Positions 1-7,367 of a stretch of 33,909 nt of DNA are shown in pieces. The stretch comes from Oscillospiraceae bacterium (GTDB taxonomy: Bacteria; Bacillota; Clostridia; Oscillospirales; Oscillospiraceae). The notes beneath the pieces were generated by a model, which saw nothing but the letters and a program-made list of their open reading frames with translations, was not told where the DNA came from and did not search any database. The stretch covers positions 1 through 33,909 of the forward strand of contig JAFTIZ010000031.1 of the NCBI GenBank assembly GCA_017456645.1, in the 5' to 3' direction. The translations under genes and the position numbers were made by a program. Each line of letters begins with the position of its first letter. The stretch's first letter is position 1.

Positions 1-73
1 CTCGCATCATAGTTTCCACAACCATCTGCTTAAACTCCGGTGTGTAGCGTTTGTTAGGTACTCCTTTTGGCAT
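1..73 (-). CDS. IS3-family transposase OrfA, N-terminal fragment
   Basis: The minus strand from ATG at 73 reads MPKGVPNKRYTPEFKQ followed by MVVETMMR before leaving the window. The RYTPEFK motif begins the helix-turn-helix DNA-binding domain of IS3-family OrfA proteins, which bind the element's terminal inverted repeats during copy-out/paste-in transposition. Only 24 codons are visible, so it cannot be told whether the element is intact. The Shine-Dalgarno (GGGGTG about 8 nt upstream) is weak, as is common for transposases. The family assignment rests on this short motif plus the inverted-repeat end at 140. Confidence 0.7.
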   Translation of the reverse strand, partial: MPKGVPNKRYTPEFKQMVVETMMR

Positions 74-140
74 AGAAAAACACCCCATTTCTTAGTACAA
101 GTATTATATCATACTTGTCTAACAAATGGGGTGCAGTTCA
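1..140 (-). mobile_element. IS3-family insertion sequence, one end only
   Basis: Read on the minus strand, the sequence from 140 begins TGAACTGCACCCCATTTG, which resembles the terminal inverted repeat of IS3-family (IS150-like) elements and is followed within 70 bp by a transposase start. The leader contains nested inverted repeats (CCCCATTT / AAATGGGG around ACAAGTAT / ATACTTGT). The other end lies outside the window, so a target duplication cannot be checked. The end sits 31 bp before the -35 box of the downstream radical SAM gene. Confidence 0.75.
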
Positions 141-171
141 CATCCATAGTCCGTTTTATTATGGCAAAGTA

Positions 172-200
172 TTGCAAATCGGAGCGTTTGGTGGTACAAT
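172..200 (+). promoter_or_regulatory. Sigma-A-type promoter of the radical SAM gene
   Basis: TTGCAA (172-177) and TACAAT (195-200) are separated by 17 bp. Initiation near 207 places the transcript start after the GTG at 201, which supports ATG 234 as the real start. The promoter lies just outside the IS end. Confidence 0.7.
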
Positions 201-233
201 GTGTACATAATCTGTGCAGGAAGGGCGAGAGCC

Positions 234-1967
234 ATGTGTGATGTTATTTTTATTACCCCCAATATGAGCGGCCATTTCTCCGACGAGTCCGTGGGCACGC
301 TGCAATTGGTATCCATTCTGGAAAACGAGGGCGTTTCCTGTGATATCCTTCAGTTTTTCCGCATCGGCGACGTGTCTGACTTTGAAGGCTTCATGGAAAA
401 TGCCATGGATCTAATTCAGAAGGCGCAGCCCAAAATTGTATCCATGTACACGCGGTGCGATACATACCACATCAATCTGAAGCTGGCGCAGAGAATCAAA
501 GCCCGCTGGGATGACATTTACATCGTGTTCGGCGGCCCTCAGTCCGACATTACAGCGGAGGATACCGTGTCCCGTATTCCCTACGTGGATTATGTCTGCT
601 GCGGTGAGGGAGAGACCACCATCTATCCGTTCTTCTCCTCCCTGCTTCGCAAAGAGCCGGATCTGTCCGTTCCCGGTCTGGTGTACCGCACCAATGACAC
701 CGTCGTAAAAAATCCCCGCCCCGAGATGATCGCGGAGCTGGACGGCCTGCCCATGATCGACTACTCCAAAATCTACATGGGCGGTACGCCCGAAGACCAA
801 AGCTCCATCCGCTTCCCGATTGACGTAGGTCGCGGCTGCCCCTTCGGCTGCACCTACTGCAGCACCAAAGCCTTCTGGGGCAGAAAATACAGAATGAAGA
901 GCCCTCGGCGCATCATCGAGGAGATAAAGCTGATCCATGACCAATTCGGGATCACAAAGTTTAAATTCTCCCACGATATGTTTACCCTGAACCGCAAGAT
1001 TGTCATCGAAACCTGCGACCGTATGCGTGGGCTGGATTTTCCTGTAGAATGGGTTTGCAGCGCCCGGCTGGATTGTCTCGACCGGGAGCTCATCGACATT
1101 ATGGCCGACTCAGGTCTGTTCGGTATTTTTATTGGTATCGAGACCGGCTCACCGCGGATGCAGAAGCTCATCAACAAAAATCTAAAGCTGGATCGGGTCA
1201 TTGAAATTCTGTCCTACCTGCGGGATAAGGGAATTGCCATCAAGGTATCCTTTATCTACGGCTTTCCCGAAGAAACCGAGGACGACCTGTCCCAGACCAT
1301 GTCTCTGATGGGTCGGATCCTGCAGCACAAGTGCGGTCAGGTAGATGCGCATCTGTGCACCTTCCTGGCCAAAACAGAGTTGTCTGACCGGTATATGTCC
1401 CAGATGACCCGGGCAGAGAAGCTATCCAATATCACCGGCAGCTTTGCAATTGAAGAATGCGCCGATGTCATTGACGCGCACCCCCAACTGTTCTCCCATC
1501 TGATGGAATACAAAACCGAGCTGCGCACCAAGCTGAAGCATTTTGAGCTCTTCTTCCGTGTTTGGGCACGTCTGCAGCCGGTATATCAATACCTTGCCGA
1601 ACAGTACTCCGAAGACCGGCTGATCGATATGTATTACGATTTTGTGGCAGCCAATCAGGAACTGTTGGCGCAGATGGAGGGCTTGACGCTGACGAGGTTC
1701 ACCCGCCGCATTCTGCTGGAGGGCAAACTCCCCAAAGGTGTCGAAAACGATCCTAATCGTGACATTCTCTCCGATTACTGCCGCATGATCCGGACAGAAA
1801 ACTCCGAAGAAGTGCGAAGCGGCGGCAATGCCACCGCCATCTACTGCTTTGATCCGTCGGACAGAACGCAAAAAGCCTCCATTCGGGATTATGAGCGCTG
1901 TGTTGCTGTTGTTACCTACAACCAGGGCAAGCAAAGCATTGTCAAGTATCCTTATAAAATCGGATAA
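234..1967 (+). CDS. B12-binding-domain radical SAM protein
   Basis: This 577-residue protein combines an N-terminal Rossmann-like cobalamin-binding-type domain (about residues 1-140) with a radical SAM core carrying CPFGCTYC (Cys202, Cys206, Cys209), the CxxxCxxC motif that holds the [4Fe-4S] cluster and binds S-adenosylmethionine. Members of this class B family perform radical methylations or ring rearrangements; the substrate cannot be read from sequence. The C-terminal 170 residues are charged and helical and match nothing I recognise. The frame is open from a GTG at 201, but that codon overlaps the -10 box. ATG 234 has GGAAGGG about 9 nt upstream and follows the predicted transcript start. 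It is monocistronic: own promoter, strong terminator at 1981. No typical B12-independent DxHxxG motif was noticed, so cobalamin binding is not certain. Confidence 0.85.
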   Translation: MCDVIFITPNMSGHFSDESVGTLQLVSILENEGVSCDILQFFRIGDVSDFEGFMENAMDLIQKAQPKIVSMYTRCDTYHINLKLAQRIKARWDDIYIVFGGPQSDITAEDTVSRIPYVDYVCCGEGETTIYPFFSSLLRKEPDLSVPGLVYRTNDTVVKNPRPEMIAELDGLPMIDYSKIYMGGTPEDQSSIRFPIDVGRGCPFGCTYCSTKAFWGRKYRMKSPRRIIEEIKLIHDQFGITKFKFSHDMFTLNRKIVIETCDRMRGLDFPVEWVCSARLDCLDRELIDIMADSGLFGIFIGIETGSPRMQKLINKNLKLDRVIEILSYLRDKGIAIKVSFIYGFPEETEDDLSQTMSLMGRILQHKCGQVDAHLCTFLAKTELSDRYMSQMTRAEKLSNITGSFAIEECADVIDAHPQLFSHLMEYKTELRTKLKHFELFFRVWARLQPVYQYLAEQYSEDRLIDMYYDFVAANQELLAQMEGLTLTRFTRRILLEGKLPKGVENDPNRDILSDYCRMIRTENSEEVRSGGNATAIYCFDPSDRTQKASIRDYERCVAVVTYNQGKQSIVKYPYKIG

Positions 1968-1980
1968 AATTTACATAGAA

Positions 1981-2014
1981 AGACGATGACAGAATTTCTG
2001 TCATCGTCTTTTTT
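1981..2014 (+). terminator. Intrinsic terminator after the radical SAM gene
   Basis: A perfect 13-bp stem (AGACGATGACAGA, 1981-1993, with 1997-2009) has a 3-nt loop and is followed by a T run to 2014. Confidence 0.9.
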
Positions 2015-2026
2015 CATATTTCAGAA

Positions 2027-2066
2027 ACATTTCGCAAGCATTTTGGAAATGTGCCGGGATTAGAAT
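2027..2066 (+). promoter_or_regulatory. Possible regulated promoter of the 11-mer-repeat gene
   Basis: A TAGAAT -10-like box (2061-2066) lacks a recognisable -35. The -35 region instead holds an inverted repeat ACATTTC (2027-2033) / GAAATGT (2046-2052), which would fit an activator or repressor site. This is inference from spacing only. Confidence 0.3.
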
Positions 2067-2100
2067 AGGGTCATCAATCAAAAGTAAAGGAGAACTTGAT

Positions 2101-2322
2101 ATGAGCAAGCAAAAAGCAGCCTCCACCTACGAAAAGATCGAAACCGGCGTAGTCAACGGCTATAAGAAAATCGAAACCGGTGTGGTAGAGGGCTACAAGA
2201 AGATGGAGACCGGCATCGTAGACGGCTTCAACAAAGTCTCCGACAAGTGCGTGGAGGTTCTCTTCGCCCGGGAGGGCGAAACCGTAGAGGATGCCAAAAA
2301 GCGCCTGTCCGGCAAAGAATAA
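2101..2322 (+). CDS. Small protein of tandem 11-residue repeats
   Basis: This 73-residue protein consists mainly of four tandem 11-residue units at residues 10-53: YEKIETGVVNG, YKKIETGVVEG, YKKMETGIVDG and the diverged FNKVSDKCVEV. The period-11 pattern of alternating charge and small hydrophobics is that of amphipathic 11/3 helices, as in synuclein-, LEA- and apolipoprotein-like proteins, which often fold on membrane surfaces. There is no signal peptide or transmembrane segment. The tail (GETVEDAKKRLSGKE) is highly charged. The start has AAAGGAG 9 nt upstream. It lies 19 nt before a two-TM protein and presumably shares its transcript. I do not recognise a named family; membrane or envelope association is inferred. 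Confidence 0.75.
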   Translation: MSKQKAASTYEKIETGVVNGYKKIETGVVEGYKKMETGIVDGFNKVSDKCVEVLFAREGETVEDAKKRLSGKE

Positions 2323-2341
2323 TAGAAACGAGGTAACCAAC

Positions 2342-2707
2342 ATGATCAGCAACGATCAGGAATTTCTGGTGCAAAAGATCCGCACCCAGTACACACAGAA
2401 GCAGTACACCCAGCTGGATGAACTGCGCGCGCTGGACGCTAAAGTCAAGAAGCCCGCAAACATCTTCGCCTACGTCTTCGGCAGCCTCAGCGCTATCATT
2501 ATGGGCGCAGGCATGAGTCTAGTGATGACCGACATCGGCGTCACCCTCGGTCTGGCGAACGCCATGATCCCCGGCATCGTCATTGGTGTAATCGGCATGG
2601 TTATGGCTCTTACTACCTATCCCATCTACAAGAAGATTCTGAACAGCCGGAAGAAAAAGTACGCACCGGAGATTCTGGAGCTCAGCGACCGGATCATGGG
2701 CAACTGA
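2342..2707 (+). CDS. Two-TM membrane protein, paralogue of the 5454 gene
   Basis: This 121-residue protein has a charged N-terminal region of about 38 residues, two hydrophobic segments (about 40-60 and 66-88) and a basic C-terminal tail. It is clearly homologous to the protein at 5454-5837: both contain IMGxGMSLxMT(D/E)xG at the end of TM1, a YPxYxxIL motif after TM2 and a terminal APEILxL(S/T)D. The ATG at 2342 has an ACGAGGT ribosome site; the frame is open further upstream from 2291 but that part overlaps the previous gene and has no ribosome site. A terminator follows at 2721. Function unknown. Its placement just before a two-component operon that ends with its paralogue suggests a shared envelope-related role, which is inference. 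Confidence 0.8.
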   Translation: MISNDQEFLVQKIRTQYTQKQYTQLDELRALDAKVKKPANIFAYVFGSLSAIIMGAGMSLVMTDIGVTLGLANAMIPGIVIGVIGMVMALTTYPIYKKILNSRKKKYAPEILELSDRIMGN

Positions 2708-2720
2708 AATCCCCATCCAT

Positions 2721-2753
2721 CGGAGCCTGCCCTCGGGTAAGGCTCCGTTTTTT
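2721..2753 (+). terminator. Intrinsic terminator after the two-TM gene
   Basis: CGGAGCCT (2721-2728) pairs with AGGCTCCG (2740-2747), followed by six T. It separates this transcript from the two-component operon downstream. Confidence 0.85.
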
Positions 2754-2781
2754 CATTTTTCTCGAAAACGCAAACAAAACT

Positions 2782-2807
2782 TTAACATTTCTGTGTTATG
2801 ATATAAA
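2782..2807 (+). promoter_or_regulatory. Promoter region of the first two-component operon
   Basis: TATGAT (2797-2802) or TATAAA (2802-2807) could be the -10; no consensus -35 lies at the right distance, suggesting activation. TAACA/TGTTA form an inverted repeat around TTTCTG. The stretch CTGTGTTATGAT (2791-2802) is identical to the promoter core of the second two-component system (20461-20472, minus). Confidence 0.4.
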
Positions 2808-2836
2808 CAAAAAATGTTATGCACGGAGGTATGACT

Positions 2837-3508
2837 ATGTTTAAGATTTTGGTCGTGGAAGATGATAAGGATTTAAACCGCACGGTCTGCACATTCCTGA
2901 ACGCCAGCGGCTACGAGGCAACCGGCTGCCCGGACGCGGCCACCGCCTACGATGCCATGTACGCGCAGATGTTTGACCTGATCGTGTCCGACATTATGAT
3001 GCCCGGCATCGACGGCTTTGAATTTGCCCGCACCGTCCGTTCCCTCAACGAAAATATCCCCATTCTGTTCATGACCGCCCGTGACGATTTTGCCTCCAAG
3101 CAGCGGGGCTACCGCATCGGCGTGGATGATTATATGGTCAAGCCCATTGATCTGGACGAGCTGTTTCTGCGCATCGGCGCTCTGCTGCGCAGAGCCAAGA
3201 TCGCCAGCTCCCGCAAGCTGGAGGTAGGTCGCTTCACCATGGACATGGATGAGCATTTTGCGGCGCTGGATGGTGAGGAGATTCCCCTGACCAACCGGGA
3301 ATTTAACATCCTTTACAAGCTGCTCAGCTACCCGAAGAAGACCTTCACCCGTCAGCAGCTGATGGATGAATTCTGGGACGCGGACACGGACACAGCGCCC
3401 CGGGCGGTGGATGTGTACATGACCAAGCTGCGCAGCAAGCTGGCCGATTGCACGGAATTCGAGATCAAGACCGTTCACGGTCTTGGCTATAAGGCGGTGA
3501 TCAAATGA
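2837..3508 (+). CDS. OmpR/PhoB-family response regulator
   Basis: This 223-residue DNA-binding response regulator has an N-terminal receiver domain with acidic residues E8, D9 and D10, phosphoacceptor Asp52 (in VSDIMMPGIDG) and the conserved Lys in MVKPID near residue 102. A winged-helix DNA-binding domain follows (about 125-223), ending in KTVHGLGYK. Phosphorylation by the adjacent kinase would promote promoter binding. ATG 2837 is chosen over upstream ATGs at 2819 and 2831 because CGGAGG at 2824-2829 then lies 7 nt away. The stop codon overlaps the kinase start (ATGA), giving translational coupling. The stimulus and targets are unknown; the flanking two-TM and eight-TM membrane proteins are plausible targets. 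Confidence 0.93.
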   Translation: MFKILVVEDDKDLNRTVCTFLNASGYEATGCPDAATAYDAMYAQMFDLIVSDIMMPGIDGFEFARTVRSLNENIPILFMTARDDFASKQRGYRIGVDDYMVKPIDLDELFLRIGALLRRAKIASSRKLEVGRFTMDMDEHFAALDGEEIPLTNREFNILYKLLSYPKKTFTRQQLMDEFWDADTDTAPRAVDVYMTKLRSKLADCTEFEIKTVHGLGYKAVIK

Positions 3509-4572
3509 AAAAGCCCAGCTTCCGGCAGGTGCTGAAAGTCATTAACAATTATGTGGTGTTCTTCATTCTGGTGGCCTTTGCGGTCACCTGCTGCATGCTG
3601 CTGTTCGTATCCACTCTGGCCGACACCATGGAGCTGGAGTTTACCGCGGAAAACATCACTGCGGCGGCCAAGCTGACCTTCGGCAATGTGGTGCTGATCA
3701 CGTTCCTGTTCGCCACCTTCGACTACATCCGCCGCAAGATCGCTGTGGATCGGCCGGTGAAGATCATCACCGCCGCTACCCAAAAGATCATGGAGGGAGA
3801 TTTCTCCGTACGCATCCCTCCACTGCGGGGCGTGGGCGGCGATGGCTTTCAGCAGATCCGCACCGCCATCAACGCCATGGCTGAGGAGTTGGCCGGCACC
3901 GAAACCCTGCGCACCGATTTCATCGCCAATGTGTCCCATGAGTTGAAAACGCCGCTGGCGGTCATGGGCAATTACGCCGCGATTTTGCAGCGCCCCGGTC
4001 TGACCGAGGTCGAACGCCGGGAATATGCCAAAGCCATTTCCGATGCCTCCCGCCGGCTGGCGCAGCTGATTACCAACATTCTGAAACTAAACAAGCTGGA
4101 AAATCAACAGATCTTCCCCCAGCTGGATGAATACGATCTCGGCGAGCAGCTTTGCGCCTGCCTGCTGCAATTCGAGGATGTTTGGGAGGAAAAGAACCTT
4201 TGCATCGAAACGGACATGGAAGACAATGTGCGTATCCGCTCCGACGCAGAGCTGCTGAGTCTGGTGTGGAACAACCTGGTCTCCAACGCGGTCAAATTCA
4301 CACCGAAGGGCGGCACCATCTCCATCCGCCTGAAGGCCGAGGGCGAACTGGTGGCAGTCAGTGTCAGTGATACCGGCTGCGGCATTTCTCCAGAAGTCGG
4401 CCAGCACATCTTCGAGAAATTTTATCAAGGCGATACCTCCCACGCCACCCAAGGAAATGGCCTCGGTCTGGCGCTGGTTAAGCGGGTGGTGGATATTCTC
4501 GGCGGCCAGATCGATGTGCAGAGCATTTTCGGTCAGGGCAGCACCTTTACCGTCAGATTTAAGAGGAACTAA
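3505..4572 (+). CDS. Sensor histidine kinase
   Basis: This 355-residue membrane kinase has two TM helices (about 15-37 and 57-75) separated by a very short extracytoplasmic loop of roughly 20 residues, then a HAMP-like region (78-130), a dimerisation/phosphoacceptor domain with SHELKTP (His145) and a GHKL ATPase domain with NNLVSNAVKF, DTGCGIS and GNGLGLAL boxes. The short loop puts it in the intramembrane-sensing style of kinase, which usually detects envelope stress or works with a partner membrane protein. Such a partner could be the eight-TM protein encoded 1 nt downstream. The start overlaps the regulator stop by 4 nt. Confidence 0.93.
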   Translation: MKKPSFRQVLKVINNYVVFFILVAFAVTCCMLLFVSTLADTMELEFTAENITAAAKLTFGNVVLITFLFATFDYIRRKIAVDRPVKIITAATQKIMEGDFSVRIPPLRGVGGDGFQQIRTAINAMAEELAGTETLRTDFIANVSHELKTPLAVMGNYAAILQRPGLTEVERREYAKAISDASRRLAQLITNILKLNKLENQQIFPQLDEYDLGEQLCACLLQFEDVWEEKNLCIETDMEDNVRIRSDAELLSLVWNNLVSNAVKFTPKGGTISIRLKAEGELVAVSVSDTGCGISPEVGQHIFEKFYQGDTSHATQGNGLGLALVKRVVDILGGQIDVQSIFGQGSTFTVRFKRN

Positions 4573-4573
4573 C

Positions 4574-5452
4574 ATGGATTGGAAGAAAATCGGAAAAGCG
4601 ATCCTGTTTCCCCCTGTCTGGGTGATGGCGTTTTTTACCGTGATTAGCACGGCGGCGCTGATCGCCGTGTTTGTCAGCGGCTGGGAGCAGACCGTCATTG
4701 CATATATTTCTTACGTACTGGCTTTTTATACCCTGAGTGTTGTCTGCGTTTTCTGCTCCGTGGTGCTGCCGAAGCAGTATAAAACCATCAAGCAGAAGCT
4801 GTACGACATTCCTCTGTGCAACCGTTTTTTAACGGATCGGGGGTTTCGAACCACGGTTTTTCTGTGGTTTTCCTTCGGGTTCAATATGCTCTATGTGTGC
4901 ATCAATCTGTGGTCGTGGTATCTGCTGCGCAGCTGGTGGTTTGTGGTGCTGGCGGTATATTATGTGATTATGGCGGTGATGCGCTTCCTGCTGGGAGGTT
5001 ATCTGCGCAAACATGAGCCCGGCAGCGACCTTGTGAAGGAATGGAAGCGTGCAAGAATCTGCGCCGCCATTCTGCTGCTGATAAATCTGAGCCTCAGCGG
5101 CGCGGTGCTCATGATCCTGTATCAGAATCGGGGCTACGATTACTCCGGCATCCTGATCTACGTCATGGCGCTGTACACCTTTTATTCCACCATCCACGCC
5201 ATTGTGGACATCATCCGGTTCCGCAAGCTGGGAAGTCCGGTGCTGTCCACAGCGAAGATCGTTTCCCTTTCCGCTGCGCTGGTATCTATGCTGAACCTGG
5301 AGACCGCTATGTTCGCCCAGTTCGGCGCAGATATGTCAGCAAACGACCAGCAGCTTATGATCATTCTCACCGGGGCCGGTGTCAGCATCACGGTGGTGAC
5401 GCTGTCAACCCTGCTCATGGTGCGCTCAACAAAAGAAATCAGGAGAAATTAA
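4574..5452 (+). CDS. Polytopic membrane protein of unknown function
   Basis: This 292-residue protein has about eight predicted TM helices (roughly 14-36, 40-64, 93-117, 119-141, 160-183, 190-212, 225-245 and 258-282) and basic connecting loops. I recognise no family motif. The ATG at 4574 is 1 nt after the kinase stop, with GAGGAAC as ribosome site; an in-frame opening back to 4361 merely overlaps the kinase and is discarded. Its position in the kinase-regulator operon, with a kinase that has almost no external domain, suggests it is either the sensory partner or an output of the system. That role is inferred from context only. Confidence 0.85.
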   Translation: MDWKKIGKAILFPPVWVMAFFTVISTAALIAVFVSGWEQTVIAYISYVLAFYTLSVVCVFCSVVLPKQYKTIKQKLYDIPLCNRFLTDRGFRTTVFLWFSFGFNMLYVCINLWSWYLLRSWWFVVLAVYYVIMAVMRFLLGGYLRKHEPGSDLVKEWKRARICAAILLLINLSLSGAVLMILYQNRGYDYSGILIYVMALYTFYSTIHAIVDIIRFRKLGSPVLSTAKIVSLSAALVSMLNLETAMFAQFGADMSANDQQLMIILTGAGVSITVVTLSTLLMVRSTKEIRRN

Positions 5453-5453
5453 C

Positions 5454-5837
5454 ATGGATAATCAAGAATTCAGCTACACCTACTGCGCACAACAGAAGCA
5501 GGAGATCGAAAGCATCCGCCAGAAATACCTCCCCCGTCAGGAAGATAAGCTGACGCAGCTGCGCCGGCTTCACCGCTCCGCCAGCAAAAAGGCTCAGGCT
5601 TGGGCGATCACCCTGGGCGTGATTGGGGCTTTGATCATGGGCACCGGTATGAGTTTGGCCATGACAGAGCTGGGCAGCCTGATCGGTCAGTTCGGAATGG
5701 TCGTCGGCATCGTCGTGGGGCTGGTCGGCATGGCTCTGATTGCCCTGGCTTACCCCCTCTACAATCACATTCTGAACAAGGAACGTCAGCGCATCGCCCC
5801 GGAGATCCTCCGGCTCACCGACGAACTTCTAAAATAA
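5454..5837 (+). CDS. Two-TM membrane protein, paralogue of the 2342 gene
   Basis: This 127-residue protein has a charged, glutamine-rich N-terminal region (about 1-45), two TM helices (about 48-68 and 75-97) and a C-terminal tail ending in APEILRLTDELLK. It shares with the protein at 2342-2707 the signatures IMGTGMSLAMTELG, YPLYNHIL and APEIL. It begins 1 nt after the stop of the eight-TM gene, with AGGAG as ribosome site, so it is the last gene of the two-component operon. Function unknown. The duplication on either side of the regulator/kinase pair argues for a functional link with that system. Confidence 0.82.
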   Translation: MDNQEFSYTYCAQQKQEIESIRQKYLPRQEDKLTQLRRLHRSASKKAQAWAITLGVIGALIMGTGMSLAMTELGSLIGQFGMVVGIVVGLVGMALIALAYPLYNHILNKERQRIAPEILRLTDELLK

Positions 5838-5840
5838 CCA

Positions 5841-5876
5841 CACAGAAAATCCATCCCAAGGGATGGATTTTCTGTG
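5841..5876. terminator. Probable bidirectional hairpin terminator
   Basis: A perfect 17-bp inverted repeat (CACAGAAAATCCATCCC, 5841-5857, with 5860-5876) has an AA loop. The A and T runs are inside the arms, so the functional stem is ATCCATCCC/GGGATGGAT followed by TTTT. Confidence 0.7.
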
Positions 5877-5892
5877 CTGAATGCGGTATAAT
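5864..5892 (+). promoter_or_regulatory. Promoter of the editing-protein gene
   Basis: A consensus TATAAT (5887-5892) lies 30 nt before the gene. The -35 (TGGATT, 5864-5869, 17-bp spacing) is weak and lies in the right arm of the preceding hairpin. Confidence 0.45.
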
Positions 5893-5921
5893 GGCGAAAA
5901 CGAACAAAGGAAGGTACCATT

Positions 5922-6473
5922 ATGGAGCTGTTCGAAGGCCGACCGGCAGATTGTGACCGGCGGCTTGTCAAAGAAGTCCGGGTCTACGACCTGCTGGACT
6001 CCCTGAATATTCCTTACCAGCGCATCGATCACGAGGCTGCCATGACCATGGAGGCCTGCGCCGCCGTTGATGAAATTCTGGGCGGTGTAATCTGCAAAAA
6101 TCTGCTGCTGTGCAACCGGCAATGCACCCAGTTTTTTCTGCTGCTGATCCCCGGCGACAAGGCTTTCAAAACCAGTGTTCTGTCAAAGCAGATCGGCTCG
6201 TCCCGCCTGTCCTTCGCAGGAGCGGAGTATATGGAGCGGTTTCTGGACATCACCCCCGGCTCGCTGAGTGTGCTGGGTCTGATGAACGATCACGACAAGC
6301 AGGTCACCTTGCTGGTGGATGAGGAGCTGCTGCACTCCGATTGGATCGGCATGCATCCGTGCATCAACACCTCCAGCCTGCGGATCAAAACCGCGGATCT
6401 GGTGGAAAAAATCATCCCTGCCATGGAGCATCCCATGACCGTAGTTGCGCTGCCCAGAGGTGAAGACCAGTGA
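5922..6473 (+). CDS. YbaK/ProXp-type aminoacyl-tRNA deacylase
   Basis: This 183-residue protein resembles the free-standing relatives of the prolyl-tRNA synthetase INS editing domain (ProXp-ala/PrdX/YbaK). Visible features are an N-terminal helix with VYDLLDSLNIPYQRIDHE, the GGVICKNLLLCN segment with the conserved lysine, FLLLIPGDKAF and the SLSVLGLMND loop near the C-terminal half. Members hydrolyse mischarged tRNA such as Ala-tRNA(Pro), acting in the cytoplasm. Length fits a stand-alone editing domain with a short C-terminal extension. The start has GGAAGG about 8 nt upstream. The stop TGA overlaps the GTG start of the next gene, linking it to an RNA methyltransferase. The exact substrate among ProXp subfamilies cannot be decided here. 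Confidence 0.85.
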   Translation: MELFEGRPADCDRRLVKEVRVYDLLDSLNIPYQRIDHEAAMTMEACAAVDEILGGVICKNLLLCNRQCTQFFLLLIPGDKAFKTSVLSKQIGSSRLSFAGAEYMERFLDITPGSLSVLGLMNDHDKQVTLLVDEELLHSDWIGMHPCINTSSLRIKTADLVEKIIPAMEHPMTVVALPRGEDQ

Positions 6474-7294
6474 ACATCATCGAAATCACGGATTTTTCCG
6501 ATCCCCGGCTGGATGTGTACGCGCGGCTCACCGAGGCGCAGCTGCTCAACCGCTTTGAGCCGGCTAAGGGTATGTTCATCGCCGAAAGCCCAAAGGTCAT
6601 TGACCGCGCTCTGAACGCCGGCTGCCAACCGATTTCTCTGCTGATGGAGCGCAAGGATATCGATGGCTCTGCCCGGCAGATCATCGCCCGCTGCGGCGAT
6701 ATTCCGGTGTTCACCGCTGATCGGGATGTGCTGTGTCAGCTCACCGGCTATCAGCTGACCCGTGGTGTGCTGTGCGCCATGCTACGCCCTGCCCCGCTCA
6801 GCGTTGAGGAAACCGTCGGAAACGCCCGCCGCATCGTCATTCTGGAAAATGTGCAAAACCCCACCAACGTAGGTGCCATCTTCCGCAGCGCTGCGGCGCT
6901 GGGCATGGATGCGATTTTGCTGACCCCCGGCTGCAGCAATCCCCTGTACCGCCGCAGCGCCCGTGTTAGCATGGGCACCGTGTTCCAGATTCCGTGGACG
7001 TTTATCGGCTCCGAAACCTCCGATTGGCCCGATGCCGGCATGGCGAAGCTCCGCACCCTTGGGTTCAAGACCGCCGCCATGGCGCTCAGTGACGACTCTG
7101 TTTCCATCGACGATCCCCGGCTGGCCGCCGAGAAGAAGCTTGCCATCATTTTGGGCAGCGAAGGCGACGGTCTTACGGAAAGCACCATTGCCGATTGCGA
7201 TTACACCGTAAAGATTCCCATGTATCATGGAGTGGATTCTCTGAACGTGGCTGCAGCAAGTGCGGTTGCATTCTGGGAATTACGGGCGAAATAA
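6470..7294 (+). CDS. SpoU/TrmH-family RNA 2'-O-methyltransferase
   Basis: This 274-residue protein has the SPOUT knot motifs: NPTNVGAIFRSAAALG (motif 1, with the catalytic-type Asn and Arg), ILGSEGDGL (motif 2) and IPMYHGVDSLNVAAA (motif 3), which form the trefoil-knot S-adenosylmethionine site. The N-terminal 100 residues (ending KGMFIAESPKVIDRAL and onwards) resemble the substrate-binding domain of 23S rRNA methyltransferases. It would 2'-O-methylate a ribose in rRNA or tRNA; the target is not determined. It starts with GTG overlapping the TGA of the preceding gene (GTGA), with AGAGGTGAAG upstream, so translation is probably coupled. A bidirectional terminator follows. Confidence 0.9.
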   Translation: MNIIEITDFSDPRLDVYARLTEAQLLNRFEPAKGMFIAESPKVIDRALNAGCQPISLLMERKDIDGSARQIIARCGDIPVFTADRDVLCQLTGYQLTRGVLCAMLRPAPLSVEETVGNARRIVILENVQNPTNVGAIFRSAAALGMDAILLTPGCSNPLYRRSARVSMGTVFQIPWTFIGSETSDWPDAGMAKLRTLGFKTAAMALSDDSVSIDDPRLAAEKKLAIILGSEGDGLTESTIADCDYTVKIPMYHGVDSLNVAAASAVAFWELRAK

Positions 7295-7310
7295 TTGGAT
7301 AAATGACAAA

Positions 7311-7336
7311 AACCACGGCAAAAGCCGTGGTTTTTT
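7311..7336. terminator. Bidirectional intrinsic terminator between convergent genes
   Basis: AACCACGGC (7311-7319) and GCCGTGGTT (7324-7332) flank an AAAA loop, with T6 on the plus strand and T5 on the minus strand. It ends both the methyltransferase transcript and the peptide-transport operon. Confidence 0.88.
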
Positions 7337-7367
7337 GAATAATCGAGAAAAACAATCATTTACCGCA

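Noticed and set aside
4361-4573. N-terminal extension of the eight-TM protein gene into the kinase gene
   Set aside because: It overlaps the conserved kinase ATPase domain in another frame, whereas ATG 4574 has a ribosome site and begins a typical membrane protein.
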